64,000 nt of DNA, taken from the NCBI GenBank assembly GCA_000688615.1, contig JHVA01000001.1, forward strand, positions 2,356,001 through 2,420,000. The letters are read 5' to 3'. The notes under the pieces were generated by a model. The model was given only the letters and a program-made list of their open reading frames with translations, was not told the origin of the DNA and searched no databases. The stretch is from Acidobacteriaceae bacterium KBS 146 (GTDB taxonomy: Bacteria; Acidobacteriota; Terriglobia; Terriglobales; Acidobacteriaceae). Made by a program: the position numbers and the translations under genes. Below, in pieces: positions 55,200-64,000 of this stretch. Every line of letters starts with the position of its first letter. Within the stretch, counting starts at the first letter, position 1.

Positions 55200-55460
55200 A
55201 TGGACGAGACCGCACAACGCTGTATCGCTATCATTGCCAAAGCAAAGAACATCCCCACCGATACCATTACGCCCGACACCACGTTCGAAGAGCTGAATAT
55301 CGATTCCCTCGACAAGATCAACATCTCGTTCGAGGTGGAAGAGGCGTTCGATATCGCCATTCCTGACGAAGCCCTTGGGTCTCTGAAAACGGTAGGTGAC
55401 GTCGTGCGCGGTGTCGATCAGTTGGTTGCCGCCAAAGCTTCAAAATCTACTGCGTCGTAA
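55200..55460 (+). CDS. Acyl carrier protein (second or specialised)
   Basis: An 86-residue carrier protein. The phosphopantetheine site is the serine in NIDSLDKINISFEVEE, with the usual acidic helix 2. The run AAAGGGGGGG just upstream supports ATG 55200; an upstream GTG/ATG reading from 55125 is unlikely. It is followed 22 bp later by a ketosynthase gene and by no other fatty-acid gene, unlike the housekeeping acpP-fabF locus, which usually has fabD/fabG or plsX nearby. A specialised lipid or polyketide role is possible. Confidence 0.88.
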   Translation: MDETAQRCIAIIAKAKNIPTDTITPDTTFEELNIDSLDKINISFEVEEAFDIAIPDEALGSLKTVGDVVRGVDQLVAAKASKSTAS

Positions 55461-55482
55461 TGATGGGAGCCTTCTTTCGATC

Positions 55483-56706
55483 GTGAATCGCGTTGTTATC
55501 ACAGGATTAGGCTGCATCACTCCGATTGGCTCGTCGGTCTCCTCTTTTCGAGACTCTCTTTTCTCCGGCGCCAGCGGAATCAGTCCCATCACGAACGTTC
55601 CCGACGCACCAGATGGAAATCCTGGAGTCCGCTACACGCAGGCGGCTCAGGTTCTGGACTTCGATCCTGCCCAGCACCTTGATTCCGGAGTCATTGCAGC
55701 GGCCAATCGCAACACCCACTTCGCCATCGTCGCCGCTCGTCAGGCAGCGCAACAAGCTGCTCTGAAAGAGCACCATAAAGCCGGGGACATCGCCATTATT
55801 ATGGGTTGCGCCTGTGGAGGCCGGTCTTCGGAAGAGAGTGAAGTTAAAAATCTTTACACTCGCAACGCCCGTGCCCATCCCCTGACAATCGTACGAACGA
55901 TGGCTTCGGCTGGAGCGAGCAATATCTCCATCGATCTCAAGATCACTGGCCCAACCCTGGATATCTCCACCGCTTGCGCTTCTGCGACCCACGCCATCGG
56001 CCTCGCCTTTCACATGGTCCGGTCGGGACTCTCCACAGCTGCCATCGCCGGTGGTCACGAAGCCCCGCTCAGTTGGGGATTCTATCGCGCGTGGGACTCG
56101 ATGCGCGTCGTCTCACCTACCTTTTGTCGTCCCTTTTCGGCAGACCGCGATGGCATGACGCTCGGTGAGGGCGCCGCCATGCTGGTGCTTGAGACGCTCG
56201 AATCCGCGCAGGCACGAAACGCGACCATCTTTGCAGAAATCGTCGGCTTCGGCATGTCTGCAGATGCTAATCACATTACCCAGCCGCAGGCTGAAGGTGC
56301 CGCAACCGCCATGAGCAAGGCTCTTGCAGACGCCAGTGCCTCTCCCGAAGAGGTCGGCTACATCAACGCCCATGGCACAGGAACCCAGGCTAACGACGCA
56401 ACGGAGGCAGCCGCGATCCATCAAGTCTTCGGTTCTCGCGCTGCAAAGATTCCTCTCAGTTCCACAAAGGCGCTTCACGGTCACGCCATCGGAGCCAGCG
56501 GCGCACTCGAGGCTCTTGCGACTACACTTGCCCTTCAGGAAGGTCGTCTTCCCCACACGGCAGGCGTCATCAATCCCGACGCCTCCCTCAACGTCGATAT
56601 CATCGTCCAACAGCCACGTCCGACCGGATCTACACTGGCCCTATCGAATTCCCTCGCCTTTGGCGGTCTGAACGCAGTAATTGCCCTGCGTTCCTGGCAA
56701 GGATAA
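55483..56706 (+). CDS. Beta-ketoacyl-ACP synthase II (FabF-like)
   Basis: A 407-residue condensing enzyme with the Cys-His-His triad of KAS II: C165 in DISTACASATHAIG, H297 in NAHGTGTQANDATE and H334 in LHGHAIGASGALEA, nearly the same positions as E. coli FabF. The GTG start at 55483 gives the usual NRVVITGLGCITPIG N-terminus. It elongates acyl chains on the ACP encoded just before it. The pair stands alone, with a strong hairpin directly after it, so it forms a two-gene unit. Whether it serves ordinary fatty acids or a special product is not clear. Confidence 0.9.
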   Translation: MNRVVITGLGCITPIGSSVSSFRDSLFSGASGISPITNVPDAPDGNPGVRYTQAAQVLDFDPAQHLDSGVIAAANRNTHFAIVAARQAAQQAALKEHHKAGDIAIIMGCACGGRSSEESEVKNLYTRNARAHPLTIVRTMASAGASNISIDLKITGPTLDISTACASATHAIGLAFHMVRSGLSTAAIAGGHEAPLSWGFYRAWDSMRVVSPTFCRPFSADRDGMTLGEGAAMLVLETLESAQARNATIFAEIVGFGMSADANHITQPQAEGAATAMSKALADASASPEEVGYINAHGTGTQANDATEAAAIHQVFGSRAAKIPLSSTKALHGHAIGASGALEALATTLALQEGRLPHTAGVINPDASLNVDIIVQQPRPTGSTLALSNSLAFGGLNAVIALRSWQG

Positions 56707-56726
56707 TCTCCACTCCTCATCATTAA

Positions 56727-56767
56727 GAGAATAAGGAGGGACCTGCGAACAGGTCCTCCTTATTCTC
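56727..56767. terminator. Bidirectional hairpin terminator
   Basis: Arms of 18 paired bases, GAGAATAAGGAGG... and its complement, with one bulged G and a CGAA loop. It lies 20 bp after the ketosynthase stop and 10 bp after the convergent SRPBCC stop, so it can serve both. Confidence 0.9.
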
Positions 56768-56777
56768 ACCAACGATC

Positions 56778-57272
56778 TCAGGCAAAATTGCTGTCGAACA
56801 GCATCTCCAGCCGATCGTAGCTCGCCGCCACTCCCGTCTCCATCGGAGATTGGAGCACACCATCGCGAGTTTCCTTCGAATCATAAGTAACGGTGGTCTC
56901 AACCGTCGTGATTCCGCTCTTTTCGGCGAGTGTCGTCCTTGTGATCGCTCCTCCCGGATACCAGGATTGATCGAATTTTTCTGTGGCGACCAACAGTTCT
57001 GGAACCATGATCTCGCGATAAACACCGCCCATCCCCATTTGATTTCCAGATTCATGGGTCCACTCGTATCGGTACGATCCACCCACCTTCAGATCGATCT
57101 CGCACACTGTCATGGTCCATCCTGATGGCCCCGCCAGCCATCGCCGTACCAGCTCTGGCTTTGTCCAGGCATCGAACACCAGTCTGCGCGGGGCGTTAAA
57201 ATCGCGCGTCATCACAATCTCGCGATCCCCATTGGCTGTCAGCTTCAACTTCCCTGGCTCTCTTGTCTGCAT
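56778..57272 (-). CDS. SRPBCC (AHSA1/START-like) protein
   Basis: A 164-residue protein of the activator-of-Hsp90 homology-1-like group. REIVMTRDFNAPRRLVFDAW and the following ELVRRWLAGPSGWTM, then KVGGSYRYEW and late VAASYDRLEML, are the hallmarks. The fold has a hydrophobic cavity that binds lipids or small ligands. In many bacteria it is encoded right after an ArsR-type regulator, as here (25 bp). GAGGAGAA lies four bases before the ATG. Its ligand is unknown. Confidence 0.9.
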   Translation of the reverse strand: MQTREPGKLKLTANGDREIVMTRDFNAPRRLVFDAWTKPELVRRWLAGPSGWTMTVCEIDLKVGGSYRYEWTHESGNQMGMGGVYREIMVPELLVATEKFDQSWYPGGAITRTTLAEKSGITTVETTVTYDSKETRDGVLQSPMETGVAASYDRLEMLFDSNFA

Positions 57273-57296
57273 AGAATTCTCCTCGGTTGATTTCGT

Positions 57297-57689
57297 TTAT
57301 TTTTTGTGAGTTCTTCGTCTCTGTTTCGTTCTGGGCGCGCGGTTTGCAACCGTCTCAGCCTTCAGCTCGTCAAGCAAGGCATCCAACCGTTCAAAGTTCT
57401 GCTCCCAGCATTCCCGGTACTTCTCCAGCCACGAATTTGCTTCAGCCAGAGGCTGGGGATTCAACCTGCACGGCCTGCGCTGTGCATCCCGGTCTCGGGA
57501 GATCAACCCCGCACGCTCCAGAACCTTCAAGTGCTTGGAGATCGCAGGCTGGCTCATTGCAAACGGCCGCGCCAGTTCGATCACCGTGGCCTGTCCCTGC
57601 TTCAGTCGAGCGAGAATAGCTCTTCGCGTCGGATCAGCCAGAGCAGCAAAGGTTGCGTCGAGATGTTCGCCTGTACCCGTCATAAACAT
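57297..57689 (-). CDS. ArsR-family winged-helix repressor
   Basis: A 130-residue regulator. Residues about 10-90 are the winged helix (TFAALADPTRRAILARL, ELARPFAMSQPAISKHLKVL, then the wing LISRDRDAQRRPCRL); residues 90-130 are a C-terminal helix with a basic tail. It lacks the paired cysteines of metal-sensing ArsR proteins, and belongs to the group paired with SRPBCC proteins. It probably represses its own operon through the GTTATAT repeats just upstream. ATG 57683 is an alternative start. Confidence 0.9.
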   Translation of the reverse strand: MFMTGTGEHLDATFAALADPTRRAILARLKQGQATVIELARPFAMSQPAISKHLKVLERAGLISRDRDAQRRPCRLNPQPLAEANSWLEKYRECWEQNFERLDALLDELKAETVANRAPRTKQRRRTHKK

Positions 57690-57696
57690 TCGTCCG

Positions 57697-57735
57697 ATAT
57701 AACAACTATTTGGTTATATAACTCAATGGTTATAT
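57697..57735. promoter_or_regulatory. Candidate ArsR operator, three GTTATAT units
   Basis: ATATAAC (57697-57703) is the inverted copy of GTTATAT at 57713-57719, with nine bases between. The second unit is extended to the perfect palindrome GTTATATAAC (57713-57722), and a third GTTATAT lies at 57729-57735, 16 bp further. The position, 8-46 bp upstream of the ArsR start, suits self-repression. Confidence 0.6.
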
Positions 57736-57828
57736 TGAATGAGATTCTAAGAAATCGTCAAGGGTTCAGGAAAATCACAGTTTCTCGAGCCCTTTGTCGT
57801 TCCCTCTTCAACGGTATAGGGTGGAAAG

Positions 57829-59625
57829 ATGAAGGCGTTGAAGAGTCTTTGGATCGCTGTACCTGCCGCACTGCTCATAGCGTCCGTGATCGGCCTTTTC
57901 ATGACACGGAACTCGATGGCCAATCTTCCATTTCTTCGGGGGAAGGGTTTTTCGAGAGGTGCGGTCGACACACTGGTCGATCAGCGCCCGTGGCAGACTA
58001 TTGAAGCCCTCTCTCCTCTAGCCGTTTCAGCCGAAGAGAAACGTCATGCTCGTGAAGCCGAACGGCTCGCGGACCATGAGGTCGACCAGGCTTTCGCGCA
58101 GGCGCTTCGACAGGCTACTCTCGACAGTCACGCCTTGACGGGCGATGCCCTCAAGATTCAGCAAAAATTTATCGCTTTGCAGGCCGTAGTTAAGGATGAT
58201 CAGGCGAAACTGGACAGCATTAACGCCGCTCTCAAAAATCCCTCTCCAAAGCCCGACGCACCCACCGCCGATGATCTGGATATCGCGAAAGCACAGCTGC
58301 AGCTCGATAGTGACAATCTCAACGACGCGGGCGAGGAACTGGCCCGCCTGAGTGGAGACAATCGTGATGAGATTCAGCGAGAGTTAAGCATTCGCCAGGC
58401 GGCGATGAAGAAGCGCGAAGAACAGGCAGACGCGACTGGACCCTCCGCGGTGCAGACCGCACAAGGTTTCCGCACACTGGCTGGACGCATCTCTGCCTGG
58501 CTCAACCAACGCAGCCGCGCCGATTCCATTGCCCAGGCAAAGGCACAAGCCGACGCCGATGCACAATCGCTCACCGCCCAGCAAACCCAGATTGAAGCGA
58601 AGTTCAATCAGACGGGAACTACAGATGCGCAGGATGGCGGCGCAAAGTCTCGTGTGGCGCGCCTGTCGCGGATGCACTCCCTTTCTCAAATCCACGCCAT
58701 CCTCGACGACAGGATCCAGACGCAAAAGCAACTCTCAATCGTGTACGCACGTTGGTTCGACCAGGTACAACGTCAGCACCAGATCGTCTTTCATCTGATG
58801 CTCCAGTCCGTGGCAGCCATCTCATTCCTGCTGCTCTGCTCCGCCCTGATCTCCCTTATGGTTGGCAAACTGATCGATCGTTTGAAGATCGACCGACGAA
58901 CCTTGCTGACACTTCGTACAATTGCCACACTTGCAATTCAATTCATTACCTTGATTTTGGTCATCCTGGTAATTTTTGGCGTTCCCAGCCAGATGCCAAC
59001 GATCCTGGGTCTTGTGACAGCAGGTCTGACCGTTGTCTTTCAGGACTTCATCCTGGCTTTCTTCGGTTGGTTTATCCTCATGGGGAAGAATGGCATTCGG
59101 GTTGGTGACTGGGTTGAGATCAACGGTGTCGGAGGCGAAGTCACCGAGATTGGTCTCTTTCGAACCTCATTGCTAGAGACCGGAAACTGGACCGACAAAG
59201 GGCATCCCACTGGTCGCAAGACTACTTTTACGAATAGCTTCGCCATTCGGGGCCAATACTTCAACTTTTCAACGTCAGGTCAGTGGCTATGGGATGAGAT
59301 TCACGTTAACATTCCTCCTGGTCCTCGAAGCTACGACGTCATCAAGGCGATTCACAGTGCCGTGGAATTGGAGACCGAAAAGAGCTCGAAGCTTGCCATT
59401 AAGGAATGGCAGCGCGCAACGGGAGCCCATGATCTCAGCAACTTCAGCGCGGAACCGTCTGTCGATATGCGTCCAGCCTCTTCCGGCATCGACGTTATCG
59501 TAAGGTACGTCACTCGGGCCTCAGATCGCTTCAGTATTCGCAATCGTCTTTATCAGGCAGTCCTCGATCTTTTGCGAGAGGATGATAGAAAAGCACTCGC
59601 GGAATCCGGAGAAACGCACGCCTGA
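57829..59625 (+). CDS. MscS-family mechanosensitive ion channel, long form
   Basis: A 598-residue inner-membrane channel that releases solutes under osmotic downshock. An N-terminal helix (residues 7-25) is followed by a coiled-coil-rich periplasmic region (about 60-310, with long Ala/Gln/Glu helices). Three transmembrane segments follow (about 323-345, 365-385 and 390-430), the last with GLVTAGLTVVFQDFILAFFGW as the pore helix. Then comes the MscS beta domain (GIRVGDWVEINGVGGEVTEI) and an alpha-beta C-domain. It is longer than E. coli MscS and has an MscK-like extension. It lies 21 bp before ackA in the same direction, which suggests cotranscription. Confidence 0.88.
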   Translation: MKALKSLWIAVPAALLIASVIGLFMTRNSMANLPFLRGKGFSRGAVDTLVDQRPWQTIEALSPLAVSAEEKRHAREAERLADHEVDQAFAQALRQATLDSHALTGDALKIQQKFIALQAVVKDDQAKLDSINAALKNPSPKPDAPTADDLDIAKAQLQLDSDNLNDAGEELARLSGDNRDEIQRELSIRQAAMKKREEQADATGPSAVQTAQGFRTLAGRISAWLNQRSRADSIAQAKAQADADAQSLTAQQTQIEAKFNQTGTTDAQDGGAKSRVARLSRMHSLSQIHAILDDRIQTQKQLSIVYARWFDQVQRQHQIVFHLMLQSVAAISFLLLCSALISLMVGKLIDRLKIDRRTLLTLRTIATLAIQFITLILVILVIFGVPSQMPTILGLVTAGLTVVFQDFILAFFGWFILMGKNGIRVGDWVEINGVGGEVTEIGLFRTSLLETGNWTDKGHPTGRKTTFTNSFAIRGQYFNFSTSGQWLWDEIHVNIPPGPRSYDVIKAIHSAVELETEKSSKLAIKEWQRATGAHDLSNFSAEPSVDMRPASSGIDVIVRYVTRASDRFSIRNRLYQAVLDLLREDDRKALAESGETHA

Positions 59626-59646
59626 AACCAAACGGAGGGAACTCTT

Positions 59647-60846
59647 TTGAACCTGCTCGTTCTCAACAGCGGATCGTCCTCCATCAAGTTTTCTATCTTT
59701 TCAGCACAAGATGGATCTCCGCGTTCGTTACAAGAAGGAGAACTTCTTGGGATTGGCTCGGGCCACGCCACCTTTACCTTTCATCCCGCTGGCGAGAAAT
59801 CTTCTTCGTCCCCAATCAAGGCATCAGATCCTCTCGAAGCTATCGCCAGGGTCGTTGACGCCGTAACACAGCCCTCAATTCCCCACATCGATGCGGTGGG
59901 ATATCGCGTCGTCCATCCCGGTCCAAAGATCGATCGGCATGTTCGAATCGACTCCGCCGTCCTCCGCGACCTTGATGATGCCGTTCGCTTCGCCCCACTC
60001 CACGATCCCTCAGCCATCGATATTATTCGGGAAATGATGGTGCGCTTCCCTGACGTTCCGCATTTTGCCTGTTTCGATACCATCTTTCACCAGACAATGC
60101 CGGAGGTCGCGACTGCCTATGCTATTCCGGACAGATACCGCCACCAGGGCGTGCGCCGATATGGCGCTCACGGTCTCAGCTGCGAGTCCATCGTGGAGCA
60201 GATGAAGCGCACCCAGACTCCTCTGCCACATCGAATGGCCATTGCTCACCTGGGGAGCGGATGCAGCATTACAGCCCTCCTGGACGGCCGTTCCATCGAC
60301 ACCACCATGGGCCTGACGCCTACCGGTGGCATCGTCATGGGAACGCGCCCCGGCGATCTTGATCCGGGCCTCGTGATATATCTTCTTCGTCAAATGGAAG
60401 GAGATCGTGATCAGGCCACCAGAGCTGCCGAACAACTCTTAAACCACGATTCTGGAACCGCCGCTCTCTCCGGTATCCCCAATGACATGCGATCCATGCG
60501 TCAGGCGGCCGCCCAAGGCGATTCTCGGGCAAAGCTGGCCATCGATGTGTTTACCCGCAGCGCTCGCAAAGCGCTTGGCAGTTTCAGTTGGCTGATGGGT
60601 GGGCTCGAAGCGATCGTCTTCACAGGAGGCATCGGGGAACACGACCACCAAACCCGTGGCGAAATCATCGTACCTCTTGAACCGCTGGGCGTTAAGCTGG
60701 ACACAAGATTAAATGTTGCAGAAAACAAAGGTTCCCCGGGTCCTATTCACAAGATCTCAACATCAGAGTCAAAAATAGACATATTGCTTGCCCCCGCAAA
60801 AGAAGACTGGATGATCGCAATACATGTCCAGCGCATGCTCGATTAA
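59647..60846 (+). CDS. ackA: Acetate kinase
   Basis: A 399-residue acetate kinase: acetyl phosphate + ADP = acetate + ATP. N-terminal [16 protein letters not shown], then [69 protein letters not shown] and FTGGIGEHD are all in the family's usual order. The start is TTG at 59647, chosen because GGAGGG lies about seven bases upstream. The phosphoketolase gene follows 56 bp after its stop; that enzyme makes the acetyl phosphate this kinase uses, so the two work as one pathway. Confidence 0.95.
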   Translation: MNLLVLNSGSSSIKFSIFSAQDGSPRSLQEGELLGIGSGHATFTFHPAGEKSSSSPIKASDPLEAIARVVDAVTQPSIPHIDAVGYRVVHPGPKIDRHVRIDSAVLRDLDDAVRFAPLHDPSAIDIIREMMVRFPDVPHFACFDTIFHQTMPEVATAYAIPDRYRHQGVRRYGAHGLSCESIVEQMKRTQTPLPHRMAIAHLGSGCSITALLDGRSIDTTMGLTPTGGIVMGTRPGDLDPGLVIYLLRQMEGDRDQATRAAEQLLNHDSGTAALSGIPNDMRSMRQAAAQGDSRAKLAIDVFTRSARKALGSFSWLMGGLEAIVFTGGIGEHDHQTRGEIIVPLEPLGVKLDTRLNVAENKGSPGPIHKISTSESKIDILLAPAKEDWMIAIHVQRMLD

Positions 60847-60902
60847 GCATAAAATCTTCCTTCCCCCGGGTTGCATTCATGCACCAAAGGAGATTCAGTC
60901 AT

Positions 60903-63311
60903 ATGCCGGCAACGCGTCCTGAAAAATCAAAGAGCCAAATCTCTGGAGTCCTCAGCCATAACGAGCTGCGTACCATGGATGCCTACTGGCGCGCCTGCAA
61001 CTACCTTTGCGCCGGTATGCTTTACCTGCTGGACAATCCGCTGCTGCGCGAGCCACTCAGGGCTGAGCATATTAAAAATCGCCTGCTGGGCCATTGGGGT
61101 TCCGATCCCGGCCAGACCTTCACCTGGGTCCATCTAAATCGGCTCATCAAAAAATACGACCTTGATCTGATCTATATCTCTGGTCCTGGTCACGGCGCGC
61201 CCGCCACTCTCTCCAACTCCTACCTCGAAGGGGTTTATTCGGAGGTCTATCCGGATAAGAGTGAAGACATCCTGGGAATGCAGAAATTTTTCAAACAATT
61301 TTCATTTCCAGGAGGCATCGGGAGCCATTGCACGCCGGAAACTCCCGGCTCGATCCACGAGGGCGGCGAACTCGGCTACAGTCTCTCCCACGGATTTGGC
61401 GCAGCCTTCGACAATCCTGATCTTATCGTTGCGGTTGTGGTCGGCGATGGAGAAGCTGAAACTGGCCCCTTGGCCACCAGCTGGCATGCCAACAAGTTTC
61501 TCGATCCCGTACGCGATGGTGCTGTTCTTCCCATCCTGCATCTGAACGGTTACAAAATCGCGAACCCGACCATCCTGGCCCGCATTACCCACGAAGAGCT
61601 TGAATCTCTCTTTCGAGGCTGTGGCTGGACCCCCTACTTCGTGGAAGGCGAAGATCCCGCCCCAATGCATCAGCGAATGGCCGAGGTGATGGAAAACTGC
61701 ATCACCGAGATCCGCGAAATCCAGAAGAAGAGCCGCAACAGCCGGTCAAAAACGCCCGAGCGGCCGCGATGGCCCATGATCGTCCTGCGAAGCCCTAAGG
61801 GCTGGACTGGCCCCAAGGAAGTCGATGGCCATAAGGTAGAAGGCTTTTGGCGGGCGCACCAGATCCCCATTCTCGATCCAAAAAGCAATCCGAAGCACCT
61901 CAAGCAACTTGAATCCTGGCTAAAGAGTTACAAGCCTGAGGAACTCTTCGATGAGAAGGGCCGCCTTATCGAAGAACTGCGTGAGCTTGCGCCGAAAGGT
62001 AAGCGACGCATCAGCGGTAATCCTCACGCCAACGGCGGAGTGTTACGCAAGCCGCTCGACATGCCGGATTTCCGCAAATACGCGGTCGACGTCAAAAAAC
62101 CTGGGCAGGTCGAGGTCTCTTCCACCTATACGCTTGGCGCATTTCTCCGTGATGTTATGCGCCAGAACATGACTAGCTTCCGCGTCTTCGGCCCCGACGA
62201 GACCGCCTCCAACCGCCTTCAGGTCATCTACGAGGCCACACCCAAGACCTGGATGGCAAAGATTCTTCCGGAAGATGCGGACGGCACCGACATCGCACCC
62301 GATGGCCGTGTGATGGAGATGCTCTCTGAGCACACACTCGAAGGCTGGCTCGAAGGCTATATCCTCACAGGCCGCCATGGCTTCCTGTCCAGCTACGAAG
62401 CCTTCGTCCACATCATTGATTCGATGTTCAACCAACATGCCAAGTGGCTGGAAAAGAGCAAGCTTGAACTTCGTTGGCGGGCTCCCATCTCTTCGCTGAA
62501 CCTGCTGATCACCTCGCTGGTGTGGCGACAAGACCATAACGGGTTCACCCATCAGGATCCAGGGTTCGTCGATGTTGTGGCGAATAAGAGCCCACACGTC
62601 ACACGCATCTACCTTCCGCCTGATGCCAATTGTCTGCTATCCGTCGCCAACCATTGTCTCCGCAGCGAAAATTACGTCAACGTCATCGTTGCCGACAAGG
62701 CTCCTCATCTGCAATACCTCAGTATGGAGGAGGCCATCAAGCACTGCACCAAGGGTATCGGAATTTGGGACTGGGCCTCAACAGATGCCGCAACAGAACC
62801 AGATGTCGTCATTGCCTGTGCTGGAGACATTCCCACCGCAGAGGCCCTGGCCGCTACCGCCATCCTCCGCCAACATTGCCCGGAGCTCAAAATTCGTTTC
62901 GTCAATGTAGTCGATCTCTTTCGGCTCATGCCGGAAAGTGAACACCCTCATGGTCTTTCCGAACGCGAGTTCGATTCCCTGTTCACGCTCAACAAGCCCG
63001 TGATCTTTAATTTCCACGCGTATGCCTCACTCATCCATAAATTCACCTATCGGCGGAAGAATCACGACAACATTCACGTCCGGGGCTATAAGGAGCAAGG
63101 CAATATCAATACACCGCTCGAACTAGCCATCCTGAACCAGATCGATCGTTACGATCTGGCCATCGATGTTATCGATCGCGTCCCCCACCTCCAGGCCACG
63201 GCCGCTCACTTAAAAGAATGGCTAAAGAACGAAATCATCGAGAGCATTAACTACGCCCATGAAAACGGCATCGACCGGAAAGAGTTCACAGCCTGGAAAT
63301 GGCCGTTTTAG
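60903..63311 (+). CDS. xfp: Phosphoketolase (xylulose 5-phosphate / fructose 6-phosphate)
   Basis: An 802-residue thiamine diphosphate enzyme that cleaves xylulose 5-phosphate, and often fructose 6-phosphate, with phosphate to acetyl phosphate plus glyceraldehyde 3-phosphate or erythrose 4-phosphate. [10 protein letters not shown] (about residue 96), [20 protein letters not shown] split over two blocks, and [19 protein letters not shown] (about 181, ThDP binding) are diagnostic; late [17 protein letters not shown] is also conserved. AAAGGAG lies ten bases before ATG 60903; an earlier ATG (60879) would precede that site. It is paired with ackA, giving an acetate-forming phosphoketolase branch. 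Confidence 0.95.
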   Translation: MPATRPEKSKSQISGVLSHNELRTMDAYWRACNYLCAGMLYLLDNPLLREPLRAEHIKNRLLGHWGSDPGQTFTWVHLNRLIKKYDLDLIYISGPGHGAPATLSNSYLEGVYSEVYPDKSEDILGMQKFFKQFSFPGGIGSHCTPETPGSIHEGGELGYSLSHGFGAAFDNPDLIVAVVVGDGEAETGPLATSWHANKFLDPVRDGAVLPILHLNGYKIANPTILARITHEELESLFRGCGWTPYFVEGEDPAPMHQRMAEVMENCITEIREIQKKSRNSRSKTPERPRWPMIVLRSPKGWTGPKEVDGHKVEGFWRAHQIPILDPKSNPKHLKQLESWLKSYKPEELFDEKGRLIEELRELAPKGKRRISGNPHANGGVLRKPLDMPDFRKYAVDVKKPGQVEVSSTYTLGAFLRDVMRQNMTSFRVFGPDETASNRLQVIYEATPKTWMAKILPEDADGTDIAPDGRVMEMLSEHTLEGWLEGYILTGRHGFLSSYEAFVHIIDSMFNQHAKWLEKSKLELRWRAPISSLNLLITSLVWRQDHNGFTHQDPGFVDVVANKSPHVTRIYLPPDANCLLSVANHCLRSENYVNVIVADKAPHLQYLSMEEAIKHCTKGIGIWDWASTDAATEPDVVIACAGDIPTAEALAATAILRQHCPELKIRFVNVVDLFRLMPESEHPHGLSEREFDSLFTLNKPVIFNFHAYASLIHKFTYRRKNHDNIHVRGYKEQGNINTPLELAILNQIDRYDLAIDVIDRVPHLQATAAHLKEWLKNEIIESINYAHENGIDRKEFTAWKWPF

Positions 63312-63528
63312 CCTGCCAGCAAGACTTCGTCGATATCAGTTATTCACGGCGCGATCACTGCCTCCACTAAGTCTATTATTATCAACCTATTTAAGTGTGT
63401 AATCGGGCCTTCCCTCAACGTCGATCGTCGTTCTGTGAGCTATTTACACTTGTCTACGGATTGTCAGAAGATTGTCATTCCATAATCGGCTGACTTCTAT
63501 GAAGGCGGAAGAGGGTGACAATACATCC

Positions 63529-64000
63529 ATGATGCAGCCTGATAAATTCGTGGTTGACGCGAAGCCGAGTGAGCTTCCTCCCTCCTTAGCCGGCACGCAG
63601 ATCCTCGTTATCGAAGACGATCCGCGCATGCAGAAGGTTCTTCACAGGATGTTCCGCGAACAGGGTTATGCGGTCACCCTTTGCAGCGACGGTCAGTCCG
63701 GCCTCGAAACCTTCCGTAGCCTTAAACCCTCCGCGGTCGTGTTAGATCTTCTTCTGCCAAATATCTTTGGCCGGGATGTCTGCAAAGCCATCAAAGCTGA
63801 GCATCCTGAGATTCCCGTCATCGTCGTCAGCGCGGTCAGCGAAGTGGCCGACAAAGTGCTCCTGCTGGAATTAGGAGCTGATGATTACGTAACAAAGCCC
63901 TTCAGCCCCCGGGAATTGATGGCTCGTGTTCAGGCGGCTCTGCGCCGGCGCTATAAGCCCACCGCAACTGTGACCTATTCTTTTGGCGACTGCGAAATTG
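63529..64000 (+). CDS. OmpR/PhoB-type response regulator (C-terminus beyond right edge)
   Basis: The first 157 codons of a two-component response regulator. After about 20 residues the receiver domain begins at TQILVIEDDPRMQKVLHRMF (the acidic pair), with the phospho-acceptor D73 in VVLDLLLPNIFGRD, the switch serine in VIVVSAVSE and the lysine in DYVTKPFSPRELMARV. The sequence then enters a winged-helix domain (TYSFGDCEI), as in the OmpR/PhoB family, and is cut by the edge. An in-frame ATG at 63499 could be the start. The partner kinase is outside the window. Confidence 0.92.
   Translation, partial: MMQPDKFVVDAKPSELPPSLAGTQILVIEDDPRMQKVLHRMFREQGYAVTLCSDGQSGLETFRSLKPSAVVLDLLLPNIFGRDVCKAIKAEHPEIPVIVVSAVSEVADKVLLLELGADDYVTKPFSPRELMARVQAALRRRYKPTATVTYSFGDCEI

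Overview
The window reads as a chromosomal segment of an Acidobacteriota member, most likely class Terriglobia (Edaphobacter/Granulicella/Terriglobus-like). The evidence is four very large Oar-like TonB-dependent receptors with an N-terminal carboxypeptidase-regulatory-like domain and a variant of the NGRNF plug motif, several ASPIC/UnbV (CRTAC1-type) FG-GAP proteins, many TPR proteins, a winged-helix plus transmembrane regulator and plant-polymer glycosidases. No tRNA, rRNA, CRISPR array, transposase or prophage gene was seen. This taxonomic call is inference from gene content; no 16S gene is present.

Layout. 1-10.3 kb: a catabolic locus with a TonB-dependent receptor (cut by the left edge), a divergent IclR regulator, two exported bicupin proteins, a TIM-barrel amidohydrolase, a small ABM-type monooxygenase, an NCS1 permease, a Tat-exported galactonate-dehydratase-like enolase-superfamily enzyme, an MFS carrier and a convergent SDR dehydrogenase. 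It looks like uptake and oxidation of a sugar acid or related small molecule; the substrate is unknown. 10.4-16.0 kb: the imuA-imuB-dnaE2 mutasome cassette, translationally coupled, with a candidate SOS-type promoter. 16.4-18.7 kb: a GH92 alpha-mannosidase. 18.9-22.0 kb: a three-gene periplasmic dehydrogenase (Tat subunit 3, GMC flavoprotein, pentaheme cytochrome c). 22.2-29.4 kb: four AhpD-like (carboxymuconolactone decarboxylase fold) proteins with complete catalytic motifs, interleaved with an MFS transporter and a TonB-dependent receptor whose stop codon overlaps the start of the third AhpD-like gene.

29.6-46.8 kb: a large two-armed locus. The leftward arm is TonB receptor, TPR protein, ASPIC/UnbV protein. 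The rightward arm is a 1278-residue fusion of ASPIC/UnbV, a thioredoxin-like domain and TPRs, then a TPR protein and another ASPIC/UnbV protein. A TPR protein with a carboxypeptidase-regulatory domain converges on its end. The fusion links the functions that are separate genes elsewhere in the same locus; this is my best candidate for an undescribed system. 47.5-53.7 kb: a TonB receptor followed by a six-hairpin glycosidase, with a terminator between them.

53.8-64.0 kb: a membrane-tethered winged-helix protein, an isolated ACP/ketosynthase pair ending in a strong bidirectional hairpin, an ArsR/SRPBCC pair with a likely ArsR operator, an mscS-ackA-xfp run (mechanosensitive channel, acetate kinase, phosphoketolase), and the start of an OmpR-type response regulator cut by the right edge. 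Start codons were chosen from Shine-Dalgarno position and signal peptides, and several are GTG or TTG.
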